Notes under the pieces: model-generated
Told to the model about the DNA's origin: nothing
The model's database searches: none
Seen by the model: the letters and a program-made list of their open reading frames with translations, nothing else
Shown here: piece by piece, positions 43,748-52,836 of the stretch
How the letters are laid out: the number at the start of each line of letters is the position of its first letter
How positions within the stretch are numbered: position 1 is the stretch's first letter
Origin: an uncultured Spirochaetaceae bacterium
GTDB taxonomy: Bacteria > Spirochaetota > Spirochaetia > Sphaerochaetales > Sphaerochaetaceae
Direction: 5' to 3'
NCBI GenBank assembly: GCA_944388955.1
Contig: CALXKJ010000003.1
Location: 82,521 to 146,520 of the forward strand
Length of the DNA: 64,000 nucleotides
Translations under genes and position numbers: made by a program

Positions 43748-46700
43748 TCAGGGATTGCCAGGGACAGGGCATCCATCCACCATACTCCACTCACCCTTCC
43801 AGTACAGTGGAATATCTTTTGTATAGGTGTTTGTGGTCCAGTCCGCTGCCCAAGAGGAGAGATTGTTCTCACCTTCACAGAAAATCTTCACATTTTTCGT
43901 ATTGATGAACTGTCCGCCTGCCGTCTGCCAGATTGAATCTGCTCCGATGACAACATATTTCAGTTCAGGGCAATTCGTGAAAATCGATTCTTCCTTGAAT
44001 TCTGTGTTGTTGCCGCCTGAGAAGTACTCAAGACTGGAGCAGGAGCTGAAAGCATCTCCATATATCATCGAACCCTGACCTTCCATGGTATAGCGTTCCA
44101 GGGCGGTGCAGGAGTAGAAGGCTTTTGATCCGATATCCGGTCCTCCGCTGACTGTCACAGTCCTCAGATTTTCACAGAATGAGAATGCTGACTGCCAGAT
44201 TTCTTCCACACTGATGGGAACCGTGATGGATGTAAGACTCTTACATGACTGGAATGAATAGCTGTTGATGAGTTCTAAGCCGTCAGGGAACTCAATTGCA
44301 ACAAGGCTGGTGCAGTTCCAGAAACACCTTTGCGGAATTGCAGTCACACGGGACGGTATGTTCACACTGCTGAGAGATGTGCAGCCGTAGAATGCTGAGC
44401 TGCCTATCTCAGTCAGGCTCTCTGGGAGCTTGACTTTCTTGAGACCTGTCTCATCCTTGAATGCAGCCTCACTGAGCGCTGTGACATCCTTTCCTCTGTA
44501 ATGGGCAGGTATGTAGACTTCAGCGCTGACACCAGCCTCAGAGCCCCTGACCTCATAGGTGCCGTCTTTCTTCTCAGTGAAGCTGAGGCCGTCATCCCTA
44601 ATGAAACATGGGTACAGTACAGTATCCTGCTGCGGCATGACGGGAGAGTATGGCTCTGCAGAATCATGGCTGTCCTCAACTGTGTACCAGCCGACAAAAA
44701 TCATGCCATCCTCAGATGGTGTTGGCAGCGCGATGCCGATACCTGGCATGTCGGTGACATTCCACTCAGGATAGCCTGAGAACACAAGTGTGACTTCTTT
44801 ACCCGCATCAACATTCCACGAGACGGCAGCATCTCCGCTCCAGTCCTCTCCCCATTGACCATTGTATTCACCCTCACAGTAGATGCTCTCAAGGGACTCA
44901 TTGTAGCTAAATGCATATTCCCCGACATATTCTGTGGAAGCTGGGATGACAAGGGTGCCTGTGAGACCGCAGTTGCTGAAAGCATACCCGCCGATGCTCT
45001 TCAAAGTTGGAGGCAGAATGATTGTCGTGAGATTGCTGAGATTCGAGAAAGTAGAATCCCCGATACTCTCCACTCCTTCAAGGAAAATCACTTCTTTCAG
45101 CTTGAATGATGTGTCGGCATAATCGGCTCCAAATAGGGAACTATTGAATCCTGTGATTTCCTCAGCTCCTATCGTGAGCTTCTCTATATTCTTGCATCCG
45201 GAGAATGCAAGGTGACCGATCTTCTGGACTCCGCTCTCTATAGTGACTGATGTGATTTTCTCACAGCCGCTGAAGGCCTCTGCTCCAACTGAGCTGACTG
45301 TTGAGGGGACCGTGATATGTCCGCTCAGGCCTGTGCATCCTTTGAAGTACTCATCACCTATAGCCTCGAGGTGGCTGATGAAATCAGCGGATTGAAGGCT
45401 TGTGCAGCCAGAGAAGACGCTATGATTACTTATTATGTTTGCTATGAGGCGTACGCCATCAGCCACATTGAAAGTCTTCAGCGCAGTGCAGCCTGAGAAG
45501 ACGCCGCTGTTCAGCTCACAGTCTCCACTTATTGTTACAGTCACGAGATTCTCACATCCAGCAAAGGCAGAGGTGCCGACACTCTCGACTGAAGAAGGCA
45601 ATGAGACTGAGCTTATGCCGGTGTCGCTGAATGCGGAAGCAGAAATCGTTGTCAGGCTCTGCGGCAGCTTGAGAGGGCCGGTCATTGAAGTACAGCCCTT
45701 GAAAGCCTCATCTAGGACAGACCTCAGGGTTTCAGGGAAGTCAGGCATGTTGAGAGATGTGCAGCCCCTGAAAGCACTGGGGAGAATGCATTCAAGCTGA
45801 TCAGGCAGGACAACCTCAGTAAGTCCACTCATGTCTGTGAAGCCTTCGACATATGTAACAGGAAGGCCGTGATAGTAGGAAGGCAGGACCAGTTTTCCAT
45901 TGAAGGATGCACCCTCTTCAGGCATCACACGCACATACTGATCGTATTCTTCATAGACAAGTCTTCCATCATTCACAAACCACCGTGGACTCACTGTCAT
46001 ATCAGCAGCGGGGAAGACAGAGCCGAGAATCTGCCCGTCAGCAGTGAACCAGCCCATGAAATCATGGCCATCCATGACAGGAATGTCATCCATTTCAGCT
46101 TCCGGAAGTGCATCACCACTCATGCCTGTCAGTGTCTTTTTGACCTGTCCATCTGTATCTGTGAACACAATGGAGACCGTGTCACTTCCCTGGACGACGG
46201 CATCACAGCCATCTTTCCATTTGCTGTCCCAGCTGTCCACATAAGGGCTTGAAGTGTAGATGTTCCTAAGTTCTGTACAACCGGAGAATGCATTGCTACC
46301 AACATAGCTCACACTTGAAGGTATCTCAATCTCTACAAGAGAAGTGAGATTGCTGAAAGCATTGCTCCCTATCTGCTCGAGGCCATCGTTCAGGATCAAT
46401 TCGCTGATGGCTCCGGCGGACTTAGAGAAACAGTCATCGCCTATGCTCTTCAGTGTGGATGGAAAGCTGACTGATGTGCCAAAACTCATGATACTTTTTA
46501 TGCTGACAACAGGACAGCCGCGCCAGTACTGAGGGATTTCAACAGTCTGCCCGCTCTGGCCATTGATGATCATGTAGCTGATATTGGCATTGCCATTTTC
46601 ATCGAGCTCTGCCTGGACTTGGATTATTGACTTTTCGAAGAGAGGGAAAACTGTGACATTTGTGTCAGGGTAGGTGCCTGTGATGAACTTCAGATTGCCA

Positions 46701-46996
46701 ATGCTGTCACAGTAAGCCCAGCCGACAAAATATGAATTGCTTGAAGTGTCTGTCTGCTCGAAAAGGGAGGAAGACTCATCCAAGAAACCCTCAATCATCT
46801 CTCCGGACTTTCCACTCATCACAGCAAGATTCACATTGCTGCCCTCACTGTCAGCGAAGCGGACAGTCACAGCTCCTGCAGAGGGCATTTCCCCTTCATC
46901 TCCTGTGTCATCCCCTGCGGGAAGTCCAGGCTGGCTACATGAAGAGAGAGCGAAGATAAAAGAGATGATGATGGCATTGACAAGAGAAAGCCTCAT
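43748..46996 (-). CDS. BspA-like leucine-rich-repeat surface lipoprotein
   Basis: 1082 residues. Signal peptide with lipobox ALSSC (Cys 20). The body consists of LRR_5/BspA repeats of the form 'IGSNAFSNLTSLVEIEIPSSVSYVG' (core NAFSGCTSL.xVxIPxS), in several blocks. They are separated by InlB-type B-repeat segments (for example VTLVFSGYP...MIFVGWYT and VSIVFTDTD...HDFMGWFT). Such proteins bind host or bacterial surfaces in Treponema, Tannerella and Trichomonas. The ATG at 46996 starts the signal peptide, with AGGAG eleven bases upstream; a longer frame to 47032 lacks support. It lies within the pth-bounded island, which suggests acquisition by transfer. Confidence 0.9.
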   Translation of the reverse strand: MRLSLVNAIIISFIFALSSCSQPGLPAGDDTGDEGEMPSAGAVTVRFADSEGSNVNLAVMSGKSGEMIEGFLDESSSLFEQTDTSSNSYFVGWAYCDSIGNLKFITGTYPDTNVTVFPLFEKSIIQVQAELDENGNANISYMIINGQSGQTVEIPQYWRGCPVVSIKSIMSFGTSVSFPSTLKSIGDDCFSKSAGAISELILNDGLEQIGSNAFSNLTSLVEIEIPSSVSYVGSNAFSGCTELRNIYTSSPYVDSWDSKWKDGCDAVVQGSDTVSIVFTDTDGQVKKTLTGMSGDALPEAEMDDIPVMDGHDFMGWFTADGQILGSVFPAADMTVSPRWFVNDGRLVYEEYDQYVRVMPEEGASFNGKLVLPSYYHGLPVTYVEGFTDMSGLTEVVLPDQLECILPSAFRGCTSLNMPDFPETLRSVLDEAFKGCTSMTGPLKLPQSLTTISASAFSDTGISSVSLPSSVESVGTSAFAGCENLVTVTISGDCELNSGVFSGCTALKTFNVADGVRLIANIISNHSVFSGCTSLQSADFISHLEAIGDEYFKGCTGLSGHITVPSTVSSVGAEAFSGCEKITSVTIESGVQKIGHLAFSGCKNIEKLTIGAEEITGFNSSLFGADYADTSFKLKEVIFLEGVESIGDSTFSNLSNLTTIILPPTLKSIGGYAFSNCGLTGTLVIPASTEYVGEYAFSYNESLESIYCEGEYNGQWGEDWSGDAAVSWNVDAGKEVTLVFSGYPEWNVTDMPGIGIALPTPSEDGMIFVGWYTVEDSHDSAEPYSPVMPQQDTVLYPCFIRDDGLSFTEKKDGTYEVRGSEAGVSAEVYIPAHYRGKDVTALSEAAFKDETGLKKVKLPESLTEIGSSAFYGCTSLSSVNIPSRVTAIPQRCFWNCTSLVAIEFPDGLELINSYSFQSCKSLTSITVPISVEEIWQSAFSFCENLRTVTVSGGPDIGSKAFYSCTALERYTMEGQGSMIYGDAFSSCSSLEYFSGGNNTEFKEESIFTNCPELKYVVIGADSIWQTAGGQFINTKNVKIFCEGENNLSSWAADWTTNTYTKDIPLYWKGEWSMVDGCPVPGNP

Positions 46997-47220
46997 TGGA
47001 TTTGCACTCCTTTCCGGGGAAACCCCGCACATGGATTATCAGTCGATGGTGAAGGCGCTGTCAATGAAAAACGATGGACTATCATCCCTAGGGATGCATA
47101 TGTACTGGAATTCCTAGATCTTCCATCTTCATACAAAGAAAAGGATCTCAGAAAGCAGATAGTCTCCCATCTGAAAGACTTCATTCTCGAATTTGGAAAA
47201 TACTTCTCTTCATTGGTCAA

Positions 47221-48564
47221 CTACTCCATCTTGCGGATAATATCCGCTGAAGATGGAGCTTGGGCCTGGTTACTGGTCGGTTGCTTTCTCTTTCTGATCC
47301 AGCTTCTCTCCAGCACCCTGACCTGGCCTGTTGACAGGGCCCTACAGAATCGAGGGCTTATATCCCTCTTTCCATTACTTTCCAGATATAGCCTGAGTAT
47401 GTTCGCAGATCCGTTTATATCGGCATTGATGAGATGCCCCTCAGCCGTGCGGAAAAGCCCTCTCTTTATGCGCTTCCCCATATACTTATCATGATGGCAT
47501 ATCTCCTCTCTGTCCGGAGCTGAGCATTTCGATGTGTGGCTCTCCCCGATTGTCTCGAAGACAATCCCGTCAGCCTCCGCTGCGCTCCTTATCTTCTGCA
47601 GCAGCTTCTGGAATGGTATGGACACGAATTTCTGGTTGTTCCTCTTCCCGATATTGATTTCCTGCTTGATGCCCTTGTTCCATCCGATGACGATATGCGT
47701 AATCCGGTGCTCGGCAGCGTATCTGACAAGAGAGCTGGCTATATTCTCGAATTCGTTATCTATGAAGTCCTCTCTTTTCATTACCAGATTCACGAGAGCG
47801 CTTCCGCTCCCGATCTTCCGGATATCATAGATGCTCTGAATCTCAGCCATCCTCTTGTTGTACCACTGGTTCGCAGCCTTCACCGCACTGCCTTTCACGA
47901 TGAATGCATCATAGTCAGGATATGTAACGAGCGAGAGAAGGTTATCAACACCGACGTCTCTTGCCATTATCCTCCTTGCTTTCTTCTTCTGCTTCCTGCA
48001 TTCCTCCTTTTCCGTTCTGTAGACTGCCGTGATGTCATAGAACTTCCCTCCGAATCTCGGCTTCACCTCAAGCTGGACTATATCCTTATCATCCATAGGA
48101 AGCCTTATGGGAAGCACGAGATCCTTCTGCTTTATGTCATAAGCATCCTGAAATGTTCTGGTAAGCCCTATATGCATCCCGTTATCCTTCAGCCTGACGC
48201 TTCTTCCAGCCACGAAGAATGACCAGATGCCTTCCTTATCGACATAGCCTGGAAGACGGATCTTATTCTTATCATCAACAGCCGGGGATTTCCTCGCGCC
48301 GTAATATGAATGGAAATCGCGTTTGACATGGTTGATGGCCTGGTCGGCCATATCGCATATCATATAGCCGTAATTCTCATTCTTCCTCGTATCAGCATGG
48401 AGCTTTGCATCACCGATATAAGCCTCATCGTTATCGAAGAAATACTGACGGCCATTGTATACAGCAGTGTTTCTCAGGCGTGCCGAATGATAGCAGAGGT
48501 AGTAGAGTATCTTCCCCTCCGTGTCATTCTCAGGATAATAATGATTTGAGTTCACGCCTATCAT
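47221..48564 (-). CDS. tnpB: TnpB-type RNA-guided nuclease
   Basis: 447 residues. RuvC-like motifs: MARDVGVDNLLSLVTY near 200 (first Asp), IVIGWNKGIKQEINIGKRNNQ near 290-310 (core KQEINIGKRNNQ) and LINADINGSANILR near 395 (last Asp). The zinc-finger region is reduced: SKCSAPDREEICHH keeps two Cys, but the second CxxC pair is absent. TnpB proteins cut DNA next to a short target motif under guidance of an RNA read from the element's right end. The stop codon lies five bases from the element end, so the right-end hairpin is part of the coding region. Whether it is still active is unknown. Confidence 0.88.
   Translation of the reverse strand: MIGVNSNHYYPENDTEGKILYYLCYHSARLRNTAVYNGRQYFFDNDEAYIGDAKLHADTRKNENYGYMICDMADQAINHVKRDFHSYYGARKSPAVDDKNKIRLPGYVDKEGIWSFFVAGRSVRLKDNGMHIGLTRTFQDAYDIKQKDLVLPIRLPMDDKDIVQLEVKPRFGGKFYDITAVYRTEKEECRKQKKKARRIMARDVGVDNLLSLVTYPDYDAFIVKGSAVKAANQWYNKRMAEIQSIYDIRKIGSGSALVNLVMKREDFIDNEFENIASSLVRYAAEHRITHIVIGWNKGIKQEINIGKRNNQKFVSIPFQKLLQKIRSAAEADGIVFETIGESHTSKCSAPDREEICHHDKYMGKRIKRGLFRTAEGHLINADINGSANILRLYLESNGKRDISPRFCRALSTGQVRVLERSWIRKRKQPTSNQAQAPSSADIIRKME
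47224..47258 (-). other. Right-end hairpin of the TnpB element, likely omega-RNA 3' scaffold
   Basis: Outer stem CTCCATCTT with AAGATGGAG and inner stem GCGGAT with ATCCGC, loop ATT. It encodes the last tnpB codons. In the TnpB system the RNA continues past this end into host DNA, so the guide here would start CAATGAAGAG. Confidence 0.6.
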
Positions 48565-49118
48565 ATAAGAATTTTACCATCTCGGAGATGCGTCTTGGAA
48601 TATATTCTGAGAAAAAAATCCTATGTTTTTGCATATTCCTCCCGCCACCTATAGAGGTGGGCCTCCTATGCAATTAGGGTGAAGAATACAGACTCCAGGT
48701 AGGCAATACAGATTTCTTCGTTGACCTTCTCTTCTTCAATCGCGCGCTCTCTTGTCTTGTTGCAATCGAACTAAAGATAGGCGTATTCCGTCCAGAACAC
48801 CTCGGTCAGCTAAATCTGTATCTAGAAGCATTGGACAGGGATGTCAAGAAACCGAATGAAAATCCAAGTGTTGGTCTTATCATCTGCACCGGAATGGATG
48901 ATACGGTTGTCGAATATGCCCTCTCAAGAAGCTTATCTCCTGCTATGGTTGCTGACTACACCCTTCACCTTCCTGATAAGAAACAGCTTCAGGAGAAAAT
49001 GAAAGAGATAGCAGATCTCTCCATAGAAGAACTGAATGAGATAGACAAAGATTGACTATGCAATCATGACTAAATCCCGTTCCGTTTTACAATGTTTTGA
49101 CAAAAAGACGGCAATGTG

Positions 49119-49229
49119 GACAAGTCCATTCAAAAGCGACGAGAAAATAACACTTTCCTTGCTTTTTAGCAGAATCCAGAATGGAGATATCATTTCAGGC
49201 CAAAATAAGGAATTCATGGCCTCGTAATC
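49119..49229 (+). pseudogene. Displaced second copy of the pth 3' end
   Basis: Reads TSPFKSDEKITLS, then LLFSRIQNGDIISGQNKEF and MAS before TAA, compared with TSPFKSDEKITLSQLFSRIQ in pth. About 87 of 98 bases match 43234-43331. There is no 5' part and no start. It marks the right border of the island between pth and the GH13 gene. The rest of 49056-49317 shows nothing else. Confidence 0.8.
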
Positions 49230-49317
49230 CCTATTCATGCATTGTATTAGTCTTTTTGCTGAAAACTAACTATCTTTGTGATAGGATAGAATAGCACTGA
49301 AACAAAAGGATGTTTTT

Positions 49318-52300
49318 ATGGAAAGAAGGGACTTAAGAATACCTCTTATCACTAGAGAGCGGATAAGAGTCAGCAATGCTATATTCCCTACAGACGAAAG
49401 CCTTGACCTTCTCTACAGGGAAGCTTCGCTGCTTGCCTATCGATACAATAATGAACTGAAAGCAAAAGGCGCAGAGAGCGGATTTGTCTCTCCTGGAAAG
49501 CTTCATGCCTCCGCAGTCCTTCATCTGATATACCAGATTGTGCTTACCGCCAGGATGAGCGATGGACAGAATGACTTCTTCACAAGAAGAATCGCTGTAG
49601 TTGCTTCAAATGAACAGCTTTCCGATGCGCTTGGGTTCTTCTCTAAGACCTTCCCTTCACCCGCACTGGAAGACAGGAAACCAGATGCGGCAACACGCAT
49701 GGCAGAAGACATGAGAGGCTGGTTCATCCATCAGGTGCTCATGCAGAATCCTGCGCTGCTATCAGCTTCAAAGCCTTTTGTCTCTCCTGATGAGATTGTT
49801 TATCCTCCAGAGTGCAAGGCTCTTTCATCTATCCTCTCATCTTTTGTTAAGGATGACCTGAGAAATGGAAAGCCAAACACCGATGACATTTTCACGATGC
49901 TGCAGCTTCCGGCGCGTCTCTACCCAGACTCGCTTGAGGAGCAGATAAAATACATTCTGAGAGAATGGAGCATGTTCCTTCCTGATGAGCTTATAAAGCT
50001 GCTTCAGGTCTCTCTTGACTTCATCCATGAGGAAGAGAAAGACAGGAGCGGAGTCGGTGGTGGCGGGGGCCCAACAGAGGTCATAGATTACTCAGAGAGC
50101 GAGCTCAATGAATATGAGGCTTTCTCAGATGACTCTAACTGGATGCCTCGTGTTGTAATGATGGCGAAGTGTACGCTTGTCTGGCTTGACCAGCTCTCGA
50201 AACAATACAAGAGATCGATAACACGCCTTGATCAGATACCCGACGAGGAGCTCGACAAGCTCCAGGCGAGAGGCTTCACGGCCCTCTGGCTTATCGGGCT
50301 GTGGGAGCGTTCGGAAGCATCAAAGAAGATAAAGAATCTATGCGGCAACCCAGACGCTGAGGCATCAGCCTACTCACTGAAAGATTATGAGATTTCGTCG
50401 GCTATCGGAGGATGGGGTGCGCTTGAAAATCTTCGTGACCGTTGCCGCAAAAGGGGCATAAGGCTCGCATCAGACATGGTTCCTAACCATACAGGCATAG
50501 ATGGCAACTGGGTCTATGAGCATCCAGATTACTTCATTCAGCAGGACTGGCCGCCATTCCCGTCATACACATATAATGGCCCGGATCTTTCGACAAACCC
50601 TGATTACGAAGTGAAGATAGAGGATCACTATTATGACCGTACTGATGCCGCTGTCACATTCCGTCTTGTCGATAAGAGAAATGGAAGAACGAGATATATC
50701 TTCCACGGCAATGATGGCACATCGATGCCATGGAATGACACAGCACAGCTTGATTACCTCAATCCGGTAACACGAGAGGCTGTCATTCAGAAGATCATCC
50801 ATGTCGCTAAGAACTTCCCTATTATCAGATTCGATGCGGCGATGACGCTGGCAAAGCGTCATATACAGCGTCTATGGTATCCGAAACCAGGACATGGCGG
50901 AGATATCGCGGGAAGAGCAAGCCATGCTATAAGCGACGAGGAATTCAATAGAAGGATTCCTCAGGAATTCTGGAGAGAAGTCGTAGACAGGATAGCTGTC
51001 GAAGTTCCTGACACACTTCTTCTCGCTGAAGCTTTCTGGATGATGGAAGGCTACTTCGTACGTACTCTTGGAATGCATAGGGTATATAACTCAGCATTCA
51101 TGAATATGCTCAAGAATCAGGAAAACCAGAAGTACAGGCTAGGTATAAAGAATACGCTTGTCTTCGAGCCTGAAATTCTCAAACGTTATGTCAACTTCAT
51201 GAACAATCCTGACGAGGAAACTGCAATCGCCCAGTTTGGAGATGGAGACAAGTACTTTGCGGTCTGCACACTCCTCGCAACGCTTCCTGGTCTGCCGATG
51301 GTCGGCCATGGACAGATTGAGGGTTACCATGAAAAGTATGGAATGGAATATAGAAGAGCGTACTACAACGAGCAGCCAAACGAATGGCTTGTCGGAGAGC
51401 ATTGCAGAAGGATATTCCCGCTATTCAGGAGAAGGTACCTCTTCTCAGGTGTCGAATACTTCCAGCTTTACGATTGCTATAACCAGAATGGCGGCGTAGA
51501 GGAATCTGTATACGCATTTGTCAACGGGACAGACAAGGAACGCACGCTTGTGCTTGTGAATAACCAGTACGAGAGGACAGGCGGCACGATAAACACATCT
51601 GTTCCGAAACTCCGGAAGGATAAAGACAACCGTACAGCAGTAACCATGAAGCTTGCTGAGAATCTCGGACTGTCTTTCAGCGGTAGCGCATATGCGCTTT
51701 TCGACTGCTTTACAGATGGTCTGACATATATCATTCCTTCAATCCAGCTATACGAGGAAGGCTATTCATTCGGTCTCAACGGCTACGAAGCGCGCGTGTA
51801 CTGGAATATAAGAGAAGTCGACGATACCGACGGCAGCTATGAAAAACTCTGGAGAATGTACGGAAGGAAAGGCATCAGGAACATATCCAAAGCCGTCGCG
51901 CTTCTTCGTCTTGAGCCTCTCTACAAGGCAATGGAAGCTCTCAGAAGCCAGGAGACACTGAAAAATATAAGAGATCTCGTGAACGGAAGGCTTTCAAAGC
52001 AGGCGGAACGCGAGCTTCTGCTTTCGATAGCTGAAAGCTATGCAGCGATTCCTGAAGTCTATAAGACGCTGGATGAACCAGCAAAGGGACAGATTGGTGT
52101 TGTACCAACAGATGTCGAGCCAAAACCGGCAATCAGGCTGGTACGTACACTTGCTTCTGTATTCAGGGAGAAGAAAGGAAAAGTATTCCCATCATGGGCA
52201 GGTGCTGATGATTCACTTCCGCTTATCATTGCTTCGGCACTTGTACTCTATCCTTTCTCCAGAAAGCTGAGTATAAGAGAAGCGATGGAAGAAGCTGATA

Positions 52301-52695
52301 GGCTCTTGATTGACGCTTTCTTCGAATATGAGTTCGGTGAATCCGGATACAATGATAACGAAAGAAGATCCGTCATACATTCTGCCGCTGTAGCCCTAGC
52401 CGCATGGGAGTGCTACGCGAAGGATATGTCCCCAGAAGAGCTGCTTTCCGCTGTTCTTTCGGATGAGGGTGTGCAGAACCTCGCGAAGTGCAACGAATAC
52501 CAAGGTGAAATCTGGTACAACAAAGAGCAGATGCAGAGCATTATCCTGCTGACAGCTCTCTCGTTTACAACCAGCCAGAAGATCAAGGATTTTGATGCAG
52601 ATTCCTTTGTAAGCCGTCTTTTTGAGAGGGAAGCACAAAGCGGATACAAGCTGAAGAATCTCCTCAGGAAAGAGCAAACTGAGGAAAAGGAATAA
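49318..52695 (+). CDS. Large GH13-family alpha-amylase-like enzyme
   Basis: 1125 residues, about twice the size of a common alpha-amylase. An N-terminal region of about 290 residues of unknown fold ends in a Gly-rich linker (VGGGGG). The GH13 barrel follows: DMVPNHTG near 387 (region I), IIRFDAAMTLAKRH near 504 (nucleophile Asp), LLLAEAFWM near 571 (acid/base Glu) and NNPDEETA near 631 (third Asp). A C-terminal helical region of about 300 residues is also unassigned. No signal peptide, so it acts in the cytoplasm, probably on storage or imported glucans; donor and product are unknown. AAAGGA precedes the ATG, and a terminator follows. Confidence 0.85.
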   Translation: MERRDLRIPLITRERIRVSNAIFPTDESLDLLYREASLLAYRYNNELKAKGAESGFVSPGKLHASAVLHLIYQIVLTARMSDGQNDFFTRRIAVVASNEQLSDALGFFSKTFPSPALEDRKPDAATRMAEDMRGWFIHQVLMQNPALLSASKPFVSPDEIVYPPECKALSSILSSFVKDDLRNGKPNTDDIFTMLQLPARLYPDSLEEQIKYILREWSMFLPDELIKLLQVSLDFIHEEEKDRSGVGGGGGPTEVIDYSESELNEYEAFSDDSNWMPRVVMMAKCTLVWLDQLSKQYKRSITRLDQIPDEELDKLQARGFTALWLIGLWERSEASKKIKNLCGNPDAEASAYSLKDYEISSAIGGWGALENLRDRCRKRGIRLASDMVPNHTGIDGNWVYEHPDYFIQQDWPPFPSYTYNGPDLSTNPDYEVKIEDHYYDRTDAAVTFRLVDKRNGRTRYIFHGNDGTSMPWNDTAQLDYLNPVTREAVIQKIIHVAKNFPIIRFDAAMTLAKRHIQRLWYPKPGHGGDIAGRASHAISDEEFNRRIPQEFWREVVDRIAVEVPDTLLLAEAFWMMEGYFVRTLGMHRVYNSAFMNMLKNQENQKYRLGIKNTLVFEPEILKRYVNFMNNPDEETAIAQFGDGDKYFAVCTLLATLPGLPMVGHGQIEGYHEKYGMEYRRAYYNEQPNEWLVGEHCRRIFPLFRRRYLFSGVEYFQLYDCYNQNGGVEESVYAFVNGTDKERTLVLVNNQYERTGGTINTSVPKLRKDKDNRTAVTMKLAENLGLSFSGSAYALFDCFTDGLTYIIPSIQLYEEGYSFGLNGYEARVYWNIREVDDTDGSYEKLWRMYGRKGIRNISKAVALLRLEPLYKAMEALRSQETLKNIRDLVNGRLSKQAERELLLSIAESYAAIPEVYKTLDEPAKGQIGVVPTDVEPKPAIRLVRTLASVFREKKGKVFPSWAGADDSLPLIIASALVLYPFSRKLSIREAMEEADRLLIDAFFEYEFGESGYNDNERRSVIHSAAVALAAWECYAKDMSPEELLSAVLSDEGVQNLAKCNEYQGEIWYNKEQMQSIILLTALSFTTSQKIKDFDADSFVSRLFEREAQSGYKLKNLLRKEQTEEKE

Positions 52696-52711
52696 GGAAG
52701 ATTTCAGCACA

Positions 52712-52743
52712 TAGGGCGCTTCATAAAAGAGCGCCCTACTATT
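52712..52743 (+). terminator. Rho-independent terminator after the GH13 gene
   Basis: Nine-base stem TAGGGCGCT (52712-52720) with AGCGCCCTA (52730-52738), followed by CTATTTTC. Confidence 0.8.
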
Positions 52744-52836
52744 TTCTGCTATTACAATCAATTACTTCAGCAAAATCTGTTTAATGCAATACCATTATCA
52801 TTGACGGGTGTATAGAGGTGCTGTATTCTTTTCGAT

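Larger units (their letters stand above)
47216..48677 (-). mobile_element. IS200/IS605-family element carrying only tnpB
   Basis: 1462 bases, with ends fixed by the interrupted host gene. Read on the minus strand, the left end follows TTCACC and begins CTAATTGC, with a hairpin CCACCT-CTAT-AGGTGG near 48647-48662. The right end is a strong two-part hairpin (47224-47258) followed by TAGTTGAC at the boundary. There is no target duplication and no terminal inverted repeat, and no tnpA is present. It must have moved with a TnpA supplied in trans. Confidence 0.85.
47035..49055 (+). pseudogene. DUF1016/YhcG-type PDDEXK nuclease gene, split by a TnpB element and lacking its 5' end
   Basis: Left part (to 47215) reads RDAYVLEFLDLPSSYKEKDL and FILEFGKYFSSL. 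The right part, from 48678, reads GEEYRLQVGNTDFFVDLLFF, LSCLVAIELKIG (the D...ExK nuclease motif), LNLYLEALDRDVKKPNENPS and EYALSRSLSPAMVADY, to the stop at 49053-49055. Removing 47216-48677 joins TTG to GGT in frame (KYFSSL-GEEYRL) exactly as in the family. The N-terminal DUF1016 domain is missing; the frame runs into the 5' region of the divergent bspA-like gene. The right part was 126 codons. Confidence 0.85.

Noticed and set aside
47213..48222. Plus-strand frames opposite tnpB
   Set aside because: They are antisense to a gene with clear RuvC motifs and show no family features.
49056..49238. Minus-strand frame of 60 codons
   Set aside because: It lies antisense to the displaced pth 3' end, whose plus-strand frame matches pth; the minus frame has no ribosome site and no protein-like pattern.
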